A DNA stretch of 64,000 nucleotides from the NCBI RefSeq assembly GCF_018139145.2, contig NC_059478.1, forward strand, positions 5,332,001-5,396,000, written 5' to 3'. Source of the DNA: Gymnogyps californianus (taxonomy: Eukaryota; Chordata; Aves; Accipitriformes; Cathartidae). Numbering within the stretch: position 1 is the stretch's first letter; each line of letters opens with the position of its first letter. Of this stretch, positions 26,161-39,600 are shown in pieces. Under the pieces are notes generated by a model. It made no database searches. It saw nothing but the letters and a program-made list of their open reading frames with translations, and was not told where the DNA came from. Position numbers and translations under genes: made by a program.

Positions 26161-29100
26161 CTGTTTGACTTTCTATCCCTTTTTGGCTTTCTTTTCCTAG
26201 CATGTGTGTATCTGCCTGTTGTCACAAAGCAACTGTAACTTGTCTTGTGCAGACACTTCTCCGATTGTTTTCAGCCTGGTTTTTTGAATGAAGTAAAACT
26301 GATGCTGTATCTGTGTGTCCCCCTTTCTCCAATAATTTGTGTCTCCCGGCCAACAAATACTGAATTTGAGAGAGGGATAAAGGTCTCAGAGCTACTAAGT
26401 TCCTACAGCTTTCATAAAAATACATGGCTAGTGATGATATGGGAAGGAGACTGGACAACTTCTGATGAAAACAGTATTGCAATGTGTGCTCTGGTTGGGA
26501 GATAAGCACTAAAATGCAGATAGATAGGAAACTAGGCACCCTTACTTTCCTGATCACACAACTGTTACATAGTGGGCACCTAATGTGGAATTCTAGCTCG
26601 GTGATAAATCACCCGAGTTGGATTTTTTCAAACCTGAATTTCCTCAAGTTAAGCGCGTGAGTGAGTGGGCTGAGTTTCAAAGCAACTGCAGCTATCACTA
26701 CCTTTTACAGAAAGGTTGAGGCTGCTAAAATTAATTTTAGATCTCTAAACAACTTCAGGAGTGTACTTTAGAGCTAATAAAATCTACCTTCTGTACTGTG
26801 GTGAATTACATGTACAATTTTGAAAATTGGTGAAGATGGAATTTTGAGTTTCAAATATTACTTTTAGCTTCCTGATCCTCTGGCTTAGTTGCACAGTTGA
26901 TAGATTTTCATCTTAGTGATCACCCCCTTTGCATTCCCCCAAGCTCATTTTTTACAGTAAAAATTCCACTGAATTCAGAAAATTCTCTGATCACGCAAAC
27001 AAGGGAAGAAGTGATAAAAATGAAGCATCAATCTGTTTTGGTGCCAGATCTGTACTGCATTGCTATCAGGTGACCAGTTAGCTGTGCAGAAATCCTGCCT
27101 CCGTACTGTTTTAAAAGGTTATGTCCAGAGGCTTGGAAATGGAGCGAGCAACAGAAGATTAGTTAAGTGACATCTGGTTTCATTGCTGCCTGGTATGTAC
27201 CTCTTACAACAGTTCCTGCAAGCGGCTGCTGAGCCCTCCCACATGGGGATGATTGCACCAAGAAAATACACAGCCCGTGCTCTTCCTTCAGGTAAAAACT
27301 TGGCAGGAGAGAACAGACATTAGCTAAAAAGATTTCTAGGGTTATTTCAATAACTGCTTGTTCTGAGACAAGGTTGTTTGCAACTAAAACAATCAAACCT
27401 GAACCTTGCTTTCTGTATATTCCAGTTGGAATGAGTACTTTGTGATGAAAGAATAAATAGATTTACTCTGTGCTCACCATGTAATTATGATCCTTGTGCA
27501 CTAAGGTTTAGGATGAGTACCTGAAAAGGGTTACTACTTGGGGGGGGGGGGGGGGGGTGCGGGGGGAGTGGCACTGGCAGGGAGAGGGAGACAGTCTGGT
27601 TTGGAAGAAGAGAGATTGATTGTGACCTGGTCAATGAAAGAATCTGCAATGCACCAATCTTTACATATTCAGTAAAGATTTACTTAGGAAAGAAGCAGGA
27701 ATTAGAAATATGGACCACTTGTAACTTCTAACAAAACTATGTGCTGAAAAGAGGGCTGTCCCTTCACCTTCCACCACTCAACTTTGCCTACAAAGAGTAT
27801 CTGTTAGGAAATGAGGATGAAAAAATGCAGTTTACAGCTCCCTGTATCTCAGCTGTAGGGATTTATGATGTGTCTTGATGAAATAATTTTCCCAATAGCA
27901 CTGTCTGCTTTTTCACCGTGTTGCTATCTGCAAAATATCCATCTCCTGTCAACTATTATGCATAGCAGGGATGCAAAATAGGGCTTTGGGTTTAGCCCTC
28001 AAATTGAGGGGTGTGTTGTATAGCAGTATCTCTGGCAGGAAGATGGATTCAGATGTGCTGACTTTACTTGTTTGCAGCTCTTTGGGTTTGCCCGATTTGG
28101 GCTTGCACGAGCGTGTTTGTATATTCGTGTACAAATATACATGTGAGTGAGATTCACATCCTCCTTTATGCAAACCCAGGAGTCTAAAGCATCAGATGCG
28201 TTACTGTCTGTTGCCTTTTTCGTTTAAATTAGCAACCCTCCATGAGTGGTTTGGGAATTTTTTTTTTTCTTTTTGACCTGTAAGTGCTTTGTACCAAAAA
28301 TCTAAATTGAAAGGTCCCCAACAGCTGAAAGGTGATACTCTAATGAGATCAGTACAGAAAGCACCATTCTGCACTTGTGTGGTTTGACGCTGCTGGGTGG
28401 TGGCCGGAGAACTGGCTGTGTTTCTGTAGGCTGCTGGCGGGTACCGTGCACGCTTAGCCGCACGGCTCTGTTCTTCACTGCACTTCAGCCCTGACCTGAC
28501 AGTGTTGCCAGAACCCGTGCGTGGGGGCCTTTTGTGAGCTGAGATCTGAAGCCTTTGGCTCACGTAATAGCACAAACGAGGGTTTGCTAAACACTTTATC
28601 CTTTGCCTGCTTCACTGTCTAGTGCATCGGGTCACGATCTCCTAGTGCTGTGACTGTCGGGTATGATTAGTAGAGATTGTAGCTATGCCAAGATCAATTG
28701 AAATTCTAAAACTTTAACTGTCTTTAGATGACATAGTTTACCCATCATGTTCTATCCCAAAATGCAAATACATGCAAACTGTGAGTTGCATTTTTAAAAA
28801 TCTCCTGTGAAATACAGCTGCTTTGGGGCATTGTTAAAGAAACAAGGGAAACACCTACTGTGCGAGAAGTGTCCTGCTATCTTCTCCATCCACAAAAGAG
28901 GTTAGGAAATGTTGGGAAAAGCCCTGAAGTAATCTGAAATTTGGACAATGTACAGTGCAATTTGCCTGCCTTGGAAGGATGAAGAACTTAGACAACTCTG
29001 CTCGAAATTAAAACTGACTCCAGGGAGGCTAGATGTAACAAACAGGATGCCTGGATCTCAGTGACATTCCCCCTGGGCAATTGGAGTTGTTTGTATACAG

Positions 29101-32100
29101 AAAATTGCCAAACTGCTATCTTTTTCTTCTTCTATGACACAAGCGAAGCCAAAGGATTTTGTTTTGTTCTGAATGCTGCTGAAACTTTATTCCCTTGCAC
29201 ACAGATCATCTGTGCTGAAAGCCAAGTTTCGTCATGAAGCAAATTTTATCTGTTTAGATCTTAAACCTTTTTAGAGCAGAGATTAACAGGGATATGAACA
29301 CATAATCTTAACTTTCTAGTATTGACACATAATCCATTAGGGCTTTTTTTTCCCTTGGAAATGTATTATTACATCCCTGCCCACTACTTCCAGCACACAC
29401 AAAAAATCGCTTTAGAGATTTTAAAATTTTGTTATGTGAGCATAAAGAACACTTTATAAGTAGAGCATGTTGTGCAATGTAGTAATTGCTAAGAACTGGT
29501 AGCTCTTGGACCATCTGGGGCAGATTTGTTGACTGTGTTCTAGCCAAACCTCGGTTTATTATGAAGGAAGCTATCATTTTCCTTAGTTTTCTCAACAACA
29601 ACAATAAAAAGTTATTTATGAAATTCTTTAGAGAAATCTACCTTAAATCATGCATGAACTTACTGTGGATTGTTAAATTTTGTAGGTTCTCTTTTGTAGT
29701 TGTTTGATCTTGTGGCAAAAAGTAATTACACTTCACCCAACCATGTATACTTGCCTTTTTTCCTTCAGTAACAACTGGCTTAACACTTAATGGAAAATTA
29801 ACCTTCCTTCCTACAGCCTGAATTTCCTTATCTTAAGTCTTGTCTAGAGTTAATTTGAACTGGTGAACTAAATTTAAAAATGTTGATGTAATTAAATCTC
29901 GTTCAGATTTCGGTATTAGTTACGGAATTAGTTGCCGATCAGTTTATTGCTTTAGCATAAATTGATACTCGACAATGCAAATGTCTATGAAATTGGATTA
30001 AGTGCATCTAGTTTGAAGTTTGTATGAAATTAAATGTACAAAGTTCTCTCCACTGCGCAGGGGTGTGCACACTCCTATGTCCCTGCTTTACCACCCTCTT
30101 TGGTGCAGGTTCTATCACATGCCTGCCAGATGAATCGATTCAACTTCACGCAGTGAAATCATGTTCACATACGTGTTGTGTTGATGGGTTATCTTTGAAT
30201 CTGATCTGGTAGATGTTCCAAATAACCCTGGAGCCATGTGGTGGCTCCAACACAAAGGAGATGGCGGGACCGTGTTGCTTAAGGACAGTAGGAGAGCCAA
30301 ATTGTTTCGAGTTCTGCGCTCACCCCTAGTAGCAGCCTGGAGTTATAGTGGCTTGGGTGTAATATGAAGCTGCTCTCTGTGTTAGCTTTGATCTAGCCAG
30401 TGCACTTACAGTAAGAGTGGAGCCAAGGCAGCAGAGATTTGAACAAGGGCTGTGCAAGATTTTCAGAAGAGCTTGTGTTACTGCCCACTTCTGCCACCGC
30501 TGAAGTCTGTGCTCTCACATTCTTACAGCTACTGTTACTTGAACTACTTCTGGTATGTCTTTGTGCATTGCAGTTAGGGCTCATAGTTGCAGCACAGTCA
30601 TGCCTCGCTTTTAAAAACTATTTCATTAGGGTTGCACATTTTTCTGTCCTAGGCACAGCCTCAAGTTCCCTATCTCATGCTAGCTATGCATACATTGTGT
30701 TACAAGTTCATCCACTTCTATAGCATTCATGTGTTTCTGTAATCTTTTTATAGTCCAAACTTCAAAACAAGAAAAATACGCACACAATATTTGATGGACA
30801 AGCCTCTACAAACAGTGGGAAAAACATGGAGTCCTTCTGGAGGACCATTCAAGTCATGCTTCCAGGAACTTTAAAGAAATAGATTTGTAATAAGTGCACT
30901 ATGCTGAGTAGTAAAACCATCACATTTTTTTAATTTTAATGAAGCTTGGGACTGTCACTTCTGCTTCCCCCCCCTTGGTTTTGTGTTGTTTCTAGGAGGT
31001 TTGAACCAGTCTTTTCTTCTCTCATACCTCCCCCTTTCCTCAGCGTACTTTCTCCATGTCATGCTACGTTGGATGTTCTCATAACAAGCGAATATGGACA
31101 AGTAGGGTTGGCTGGTATTGTACTGTAATGATTGGTGAGCTGCCCTGTATCTTATCTTAGAGTGCTGAAAACCTGTGAAACCTTGTATTTTTGTTTTGGC
31201 ATTATGGATTGTTGTTGTGGCCTTTGGCAGATTTCCATCTGTGCGTCTGAGCTGCCTGTGCTGAAATGTCTCTGAAGGTATTCAGTGAAAGGCTTTCATA
31301 CATCTGCATAAAAAGTGCTGAAGAACTCTTTGTCATTGCTGCCCTAAGATCCAAAGTTTTGGGGGATTTTCTTCCTTATAATTAGTTCTGGTTGAGGATG
31401 GCAGAACTTGCTAAGAAAGCTATAGTGAGGCAAGAAATCCATTGTCAGTTATATATTGGGTTTTTCCATGCAAGACCTCAGGAGATTTGTTTTCCATCAG
31501 GCAATAATATTCTTACATCTTCAAAATAGTCTGTGAACATGAGCTAATTAATCTCCACGATACCTCTGGGAAGTAGATAAGTAGAGTTTTTAAAAAAATA
31601 AACAAAAGAAGCGGAGTTTTCAGTATTTCCTGTGCCATCTTGTGATATTTACACTGGGGCAGTGACACACCTCCTGTGGGTGAACTACTTTTTATCAATG
31701 CATAAATAAAAAGGTTCGTAATATATGAGGTGGCTTAGGTATTAAATTAGACTTATTCAGGCAAGTACTGGATATTTTGCTAACCTGCTACCCCTTTTGT
31801 CAGTGATCACTCTTTCATAGCACAAGGGGAGGAAAGAATTATAACCATGATTTTTATCTGCAAAACAGACAAAAATGTTTCGGCAACGCAGCAGAGAGAT
31901 AATTTACGTAAAACAAAAATAATAAAGCCACAGAGGAAAAGTGGGCTATTGAACTCTGCTGGCGTTCATCAGAAACTGTTCTAACAGGCACCTCTATGTC
32001 GCAAGCAAATCCCTGATTCCCAAAAGAAGCCTTGGAGATGGAGAGAACTATATGTTCTAGCAGTGATTAGTGTCCATTAAGATTCAACTCGGTGTCCAGT

Positions 32101-32715
32101 AAAGTGCTTTTGTCTACAAGCTAATAATTCTTGATGCATATTTGAGATTGCTTTATCTTGTGCATTACCCAGTGAAGAATTGAAGGTTTTTCTGTTTGGT
32201 TTTTTTTTTCATCTCGGATGAAACTGCAAATATTTGCTTGAGTACCAACCTTTTTTTCAGCAAGTTGGATGTAGTTTAGGTGAGAATCTGACCATTGAAA
32301 ACTCCAGTCATCTGACTTGTTCCTCACCGATGGTCTTTTCCCCACTGTTATGAGGCATGTATGGGCTAAAATGATAGCAGGAACATCGAGAGCAGTGGTC
32401 ACCAACCTTGCTGACCCAAAGATACCAGCATTGTGCAAACGAGTGCTTTGCATTTGCAGTCGACTTCGTTACCATTTGCCTGCAGGTGGTATTAGGGATT
32501 GCTGGTCTAAAGGCTGGGAAACCCTAATGGAGCCTCCAGAGGCTGGTCGCTTTTGATCATCGTTGGATTAGTGCTCTGGTCTTGCTTTGACAGTGAGGGT
32601 AAGGGGTTAACAGTTCCATCCAGGAGCAAACAGGAAGGATTTAAGGAACGGTTTTTGTTGGATTTCAGAGACTGAATTTTGGAAGAGATGTTTTATTCCT
32701 GCTCCTGGTAAAGCA
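26161..32715 (+). other. RASAL2: RASAL2 large intron, middle segment
   Basis: This is intronic sequence between the CR1 copy and the LTR-like repeat. It contains a G18 tract at 27540 and a possible small hAT-like remnant at 32393-32529. No exon, RNA gene or promoter was recognised in the remaining unique sequence. Confidence 0.82.
27540..27566. repeat. G18 tract with second G6 run
   Basis: Eighteen G, then TGC, then six G. The tract is able to form a G-quadruplex on the RNA-like strand. Confidence 0.9.
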
Positions 32716-33060
32716 TGTGGTGGTGGGTTGACCTTGGCCAGTTGCTGGCTGCCCACCCAGGCGCTCTCACCCCCCTCCTCAACAAGACAGGGGGAGAAAA
32801 TAAGATGGATAAGCTTGTGGGTCGAGAGAGCGACAGGGAAACCACTTACCAATCACTGTCGCGGGCAAACCAGGCTTGACTTGGGGAAAATTAATTTAAT
32901 TTATTGCCAATTAGAATAAGTTTGGAGGAACAAAACTAAAAACACCACCTTCCTCCACCCCTTTTTCCAACTTCACGCCTTCCTTCCCGACCCCTCGACC
33001 GCCCCGCGCCGGGGTCTGTTGGCACCGGCTGGAACCGGCGCGGGGCAGCCGTGACCTCTC
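32716..33060. mobile_element. Avian LTR-type interspersed repeat (endogenous retrovirus LTR fragment)
   Basis: The segment starts TGTGGTGGTGGGTTGACCTT and continues with GGCTGCCCACCCAG, GACAGGGGGAG, GTGGGTCGAGAGAG, CTTGACTTGGGGAAAATTAA and TTTAATTTATTGCCAATTAG. A pyrimidine- and CpG-rich stretch follows. This order matches a dispersed LTR-like repeat I recall from bird genomes (ERVL/ERVK type); the exact subfamily is not certain. No second LTR, primer-binding site or gag/pol/env frame is visible, so it is a solo or truncated LTR with no coding capacity. The right boundary is approximate. Confidence 0.5.
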
Positions 33061-34581
33061 CTCACAGAGAGCCTCCGGCTGCCAGCACCTTGCCGCCAGC
33101 ACCCCGCACAGGTACCTCAGAGGCAGCCGGGGCTCGGTGTGGTGTTTCTGGATACGTGGGCAGGTAGGGAAAGCACCGCTTTCCTCTGCGCTGCCGTCAG
33201 TCCGGGTATTTGTGGGGGAAAAAGAGGATCCGCACTGAAATACTGTCCTCTTGTCACGTCGCTTCTCCCTCATGGTCTTGGTGGTAACGTGATCAGTACA
33301 GGCGTATGAGCTGAATTCAGTACTTTTTCCTGATAAAGACGCTATACTCAGCACACATTACAATAACGTAAATTTATTCAGATTATCAGCGCTCTAAGAT
33401 GTTAGAAAACCTAATGATGTTTCTTAGTTTTTAAATCAATTTCTGGGTCCTTTGCGTCAGACTAAGTAATGGAAACTTTGCTGAATAGAGACAACTGGTT
33501 TTTTAGATAAATTAGTCTGGAATATGCTGGATATATGAAGAGAATGTTTATTAAAACGTTTTTCTAGTAGCTCCTCTCCCTGTGTAATTTGGCATTTTAA
33601 AAATCTTCTCCGAGCTGAGTGTTCCCATACGTATTTCTAATTTTAAGTAGTTCAGATAGATCATAGGAAGATAGACCTTAAATCGACATCTCACCTTTAA
33701 GTGTAAATGATTTATACTACAAGAAATGGATTTACATTTAAAATTTAGAATTCTTTTTTTTTTTTTTTAAAAAGGTCCAACTCTCAGTTATTTTCTTTTT
33801 ATCTGTTCTGCTCTAGTGCTTCTGCTCTGCTAATAGGTTTCTGCAGCAGTCGCCTTCAGAGTCAGAAGCTGTAAATGTGCCTGGTCTGAACAGAGGCAGC
33901 AGAGCTGGCCAGGAACGAGTTAAGTCATTGCACTGACATTTTTCTTGAGATACTGGGAGGCAACCTCCTGTTCTTCCAATTCAGCAGGCCTTTTTTTATG
34001 AGAAGTAGAATGTTACATTTGTCAGAAGATTGGTTGTTTGAACAAAAGTCACGTGGTGAAGCACAGGTAATATTATCAGGGGTTTTTTTATAACCTTTAT
34101 ACAGTGTCACAGTCTTTTGGAAACAACTTTTATTCCTAGACTTTGCAAATTGCATTTCAAATTCCTAAAACTGGGTAGATTTCTAGACTACTTCAAAGTA
34201 CTTGTATGGTTTGCCTTTCCCCGCCCCCCATATTTTTTTTTTCTTTAAATATCTTCCTAATTCACTGTCTCTTCCTAAGTCTTCAGCAGGTATATTTGCT
34301 TGAGTCGGACAGCTCCTTCGTCATATCAGAAATCTTTTTTTGAGGTCGGTACAGCAAGTTTTAGGGTTGACAAAAATAGATGCCAGGACTGAACCTTCCC
34401 ACATAACTAAAAATTGGCTTCGTTGGAAGAAATAGGCAGATTATGGCCTTATTTCAGAGCTGGATCCAAAGTTTTAACCTTTCTGTTTGAACCTGATTTA
34501 AAAACAGAGGATTCCTAAATGATGTGAAATGAAAAAGCAAAACACGGAAACAAAACCCAGAAATGTAATCAGACAAACTTT

Positions 34582-34599
34582 AAAAAAAAAAAAAAAAAA
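34582..34599. repeat. A18 tract
   Basis: Eighteen A followed by GAAAG. No retroelement body is recognisable upstream. Confidence 0.9.
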
Positions 34600-35488
34600 G
34601 AAAGAAAAAAGCCAGGATTTGCCCATAAAAGCATTAGAACTCTTTGAAGAAATGTACAGACTAGCTTTAATGTCCCAGTCCTTAATTTTTCCATCTTTTC
34701 TATCATGCCCTGTGGTATACATGAATTGTCTGATGTTGCTCCACCCTCCAGAAAGATGCTTTTCTGTGGTGCTGTGAATGTAGTTGGTATGGTGCTCTGG
34801 AATGAAGTGTTCTATATAATTACCATAGTATTTGGTTTTTTGCAGAGCAAGGGTGGTGAGAGAGAGGAGATTGCAATCGCTTGTAAGCTGTTACTGCTTT
34901 TTTCACAGAATCTGGCTCAACTAAGATCATGAGACCGTTTTGCCCTACCGTTTCCGGTAATTAGGCATTTCTAAGCAGCAGGTCAAACCAATTTGTCTTT
35001 TAGAGGGACTGTTTATTTTGTTCTACTGCTGTTAGTGACAGGGTTTTTTGGGGGGTGTCTGTTTTTTGAGCTGCTGTTCTGTTCTGGTGCTAATCTTGGT
35101 GCAAGATCCCTGGGTGTAGTTTAGTGATTGGCTTTAGAGGGTGAGGGAGCAATTATAATTTTCTGTTATTTATTTTGCAGTCGGTATTGTTTAAGCATGC
35201 ATTCAACAAGTTTCTTTCCCAAGGGCTACGCTGTGCTTTTCACGCAGATTTCTCACATGAGCCTTGGCAGGGCGTAGGGTGACCGAAGTTACTGTTTCTT
35301 CCAGGGGAAACACTGTGAGAGTGTGGGAGGTTGTTGCCTAAGAGAACGTACAGAAGCTCATCTTAAGTAATCCAGTGAGAAAAAAGGAGATGGGTAGCAT
35401 TAGTGGAAAAAAGGACTGAATCAGAGGAGAATATTGTGTTGCAAACAAGTCGCAAAATTAGAGTAAAATAGGTATGTTCAACCCCCTC

Positions 35489-35503
35489 CACACACACACA
35501 CAC
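35489..35503. repeat. CA microsatellite
   Basis: A short CA dinucleotide run within the intron. Confidence 0.85.
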
Positions 35504-35948
35504 GCTCTCTCAAGAACTGCAGAAGGTAGGAGAGAGCGTGCAGCCTCTTAGCTCTTCGTGAGCAATTTTAGCCTATTTAGCAACAGGCTGAACAACTTTG
35601 CATTCCTCTTGTGTGTGTGCTTGTCTGCTCTGGTCCCCGACTGGCAGATGGGATCTGCTGGGAATCAAACCGTGGACTTTTAAACTGATCCAACTTGACA
35701 CGCTATTCTCAGCAGGGGTATTATAATGTATAAGGGACATTATGATGGCAGCAGTAACGAAACTGCGTAGGTTTTTCTTCCGTGCCTTAAAAAGCAGCTT
35801 TTGTCTTTTTATTTTAGAGCAATGCTATACCTGGAAGTTCAGCTCTCAGCACTTCTAAAATCAAAAAAGAACAGAGCTCAGGAAAAGGCTTTTGGTATCA
35901 GACTTCACCATTTCACTTTCAAAGCCATAGATCTTAGATTGAATTTAA

Positions 35949-36002
35949 AGGCGGGGGGGGGGGAGGGAAAGCAGTGCAGGAAGCAAAGGCGGGGGGGGGG
36001 GG
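35949..36002. repeat. Duplicated AAAGGC plus poly-G motif
   Basis: AAAGGC followed by G11 (35953-35963) recurs 38 bp later as AAAGGC followed by G12 (35991-36002). The paired long G-runs suggest a local duplication and strong quadruplex potential. Confidence 0.85.
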
Positions 36003-36413
36003 AAGTTCATTGTTTGTTTAAATGACTCTCCAGGGCTTTTTTGGTACTGTGTATTTCCTAAGCTGTAGAAACATTTGAAGTGGGGTAACATCTTCAAATA
36101 AAGTGCAGTTTTGTCAGACACGTTCAGACGTAGTTCCTTGTTCAGCTGACAAAACCATGTTTTCATCTTGACCGGCTGCTTGTAGTCCGGACAGTGTATG
36201 CAGTGATATCAGCCTCTTAAGCTTCCCTGTAGCTGATTTTAGACTTGGAGTCAGCTGCCTGAAATCCCCGAATTTTCTCAGCATCAGACGTGTTTTTGCT
36301 TAACAGGAGTCTCCTCCTGCCCACACCCCCTTCCACCCCACCCTGAGTGCTTGCGCTGTCTCTCAGCTCCCCCACCCTCCCTTGGGACAGGAAAAATGAA
36401 GTGTCTACCCATC

Positions 36414-36640
36414 CCGGGTAGATTATGTCGCTGTTCGCAGGGAGGACGGCGTGCATCCCATACGCTGCGAGGGAAGGCGAGCGACCGAAGGGCGGCTATT
36501 GTTCAACTCGAGCCAAGGAGCTGAATAGAGAGGCTTGCGCTTGACGGGCTTCGACTCTGGCTTTTCTGCATTCCAAACAGTCTGAGGCAGAGAAAACAGA
36601 GCGCAGGAGAGAACTGTGCAGAGGCTACGCTGACTTTCTG
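36414..36640. promoter_or_regulatory. CpG-dense patch in the intron (candidate regulatory element)
   Basis: About 15 CpG dinucleotides occur between 36414 and 36556, with more up to 36632, in an intron that is otherwise CpG-poor. The sequence (for example ATTATGTCGCTGTTCGCAGG) does not match any repeat I know. It may be a small CpG island, an enhancer or an unannotated first exon. No frame joining the known exons in phase was identified. Confidence 0.3.
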
Positions 36641-39600
36641 GTTGGCATGGTGGCAGGACCATGGTAGAGGTATTAGGATTACCGCAGAATGCAATTCACA
36701 GGTGAGATCCCTCCTGACACGGTCCATGCAAATAGGGGACTGTATTGCTGCAGTATTTCCAGTGAGGCGGGATTGGGTAGGAGGCACATAGGTATTTTGC
36801 TGGAAATTTAAAGTGACTAGACTTAAAGCAACTGGAAACTTTAAGGGTTTTTTTTTTTTTCTGTGTTGCGTGGATATATGTATCAACTCTTTTCTTCATT
36901 ATTTCAGTTTTATACACAGGTTTTTAAAGAGATATTTACATGGATTGAATGTGATGAATGGAAAAGTGGATTATTGGTACTTTTCTCCTCACTAGTACGG
37001 AAATCACATGTTAGTATTCAAACATCATGTAGATATGAAGATGAAAAACAAGTTTTTATAATGGCTTTCAAAGTTAAAAATCTAGTTTATTGCTACTTAA
37101 ATCATTAGGTTTACTTTTCTCCCTCTCCCCGAAAGCCTTTACTTACCTACCATAAGTCAGTACGTTTTTATATGACATTGGATTTCTGGATAAGGCCAGA
37201 CGTCATTCTTCAGGGGCACACTGTGGGGATATTTTTCAGTGTTTACTTGTGGCTGGCATTGCGTGACGTTTTCAGCATATGATATTGCCAACCTTGCTTC
37301 CTGTCCTCCAGCAAGTGATGGTAAATCAAAGCAGTTCAGGGAATCCTACAGGTTGCTCATAAAAACAAGAGGATTTGTTTCCTTTTCAATATAAAGGGCA
37401 CTGCCTTAGTAATGCTACTTGCTTTTCCAGCAGCTTTTGTCTTAAAATGTACTGTTAAGTGATAGCAAGCTGGAAAGCATTTAAACTTCATGCCTTTTGA
37501 TATAGTTAAACATTCTTCAGTAGCTACAAAAGCAGTAAATGTTGTCTAAGGAAACCGGGAATGGAATCTCCTGAGTTAAATTTTTTTCTACCTTGGAAAT
37601 ATCCTTTAATAGGTACTGATTATGAAGTCCTTCTCAGTCATTTTCCTCCTCATCTGTAGACCAGGGAGAATACTAATTTGCTAACTTGGAGAGACTGTTT
37701 TTGTTAGCCTGAACCAATGAGGTTGTTCTGCAGCTGGTTTTGAATTACATGATCAGAAAATGAAAACCTTCTGCCTTAGCTTTTTTTGGACAAACATGTT
37801 TCTTTCAAAAACAAGCAAACTTTTGGCAAACTAATCAGAAAAGCTCAAGGCAACGCAATCCCGGTCCCTTCCAAGTTTCATTTAGGTGATTTTGGGGTGG
37901 TTACCAGGAGGTACCCTGTAGAATTTCCTGTCTCTTTTTGGGGCTCTTTCATACGATTAACTTGTTAATAGGGTAGTGAATTAAAAGTACAATACTGCAG
38001 AGTTCTGGAAGGCAGACGTGATTAGCAACTTACATTCCTGCAAATTCTTCATGTTGTGTCTAGCTTTGTCTGATAGTCTGTGGGTGCTCTCGCTCTTTCT
38101 CTCTCTAAAATCTGTGGGGAGGGGAAAACGGTGTAATTGTAACGAATACTTGAGGTGACTTCTGTCAGAAAGATCTGTCATGGCTCTTTAAAGCTCATGG
38201 GAACAAATCAGCTTCATTTGTATATAAGCAGGAGGAAGGGGCATTCTGGTATACTGAGGCTTGACCTGCTCCTTGCCATTTTCTGATACCTGGGAGTGAG
38301 TATTGCACCAGCTATGTAATACTGGAAGTCAGAGAATTCTGTGATGCAGCAAAATACAGGGTATGGACGGCATTTGTAAATGGCTCGTTGGCATCAAGAG
38401 ACAGATTCATTTTCCAGCCTGTAGAGGTACGTACCTTTTCAAAGCTTTAATTCTCCACAAAGGGAATACTTCCTTTTATCTAGATTTCTTGGCTAATTGG
38501 CATCAGACAGCACAAATGTTTTTTAGGAGAGCTAATAATGGTGGGATTTGAAACTGGGCCAATGGCAGAAGGGAGACCTAATGATCCACTTCCATTTAAT
38601 TTTCTACATATATGGGTGACTGCTTCTAGTAAGTGAGAGGGAAATCTGCACAAGAAGTCAGCAAGCAAATGATGCAACTACAGTCAGCACTTACAGTTTC
38701 AACAGTATCATCTCCACATGTTAAATGGTCAACAGACTTCAACTATATATGATATGGATGTAATGGGAAACGGTGCCGAAATTGTCGTGGTAAACATAAC
38801 TGCAAAAATTGGGTTGCAGAGTAGTGTAATAGCTGGTTATCTGAGCAGATGACGGCAGCTACGAATAGCTATGGTGAGCCTGGACGGAGATTCCTTCCAT
38901 AGCTGAACAGTGCTGCTCCTTAGTCAGGCAGTGGATCTGCTGTGATGACACACAACATTGCATTTTTCTTCTCTTGCACCTGCAGCATGCTGGGCAGGGT
39001 CTTTAGGAGGGCAATGTTGTGACGTGGATGCCTGCCAGAGAAGTGAAACAGCTCCGCTGATGCATTTGCTTAGAGTAGGCCTCTGGGCAACCTTCAGAAG
39101 TGGCGCCAACCACAAGCATTCAAAAATGCAAGTCTGGCTTAGAAAAGAGGAGGTTGAAAATACTTTTTTTAACATTAATTTTCCTGCCTGTTTTGATCCT
39201 TTTTGGAGTAGGCTTCAGTCAGATTTTCAAGCTCAGTCGCACTCAAACTGTGAAGGCCAGGTCCTTTTTCTAGAATAGAGGCTGTAATTGTCTCCACATT
39301 TGTTTGCTTCCAGGGGTAATGGCTACAGAAAAAATGCCAAATATACAAAATACAGCGTAATTCTAATGCCAGCTTTCACAGCATTCATGCTCTTAAAGCC
39401 CTGTCCTGGTATGTCCTAAGGTCACTCTAAAATGTCAGCTATATTTTCCAGCAGAACTCTCGCCAGAGTGTCCAAGAAGAATCTTAAAGATATTGCGTCA
39501 GTCAGAAATTAAGTCCATGTCCACAAGATGGAGGACTTGGTATGTCCTTGTAAAAATTCCCTAAACTATACAGTCTCTTACCTTGCTGTGTTTCCTTGCT

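Noticed and set aside
36661..36676. ATGGTAGAG|GTATTA as an alternative first exon in the CpG patch
   Set aside because: The donor would be in phase 0, which does not fit the phase-1 acceptor at 59863.
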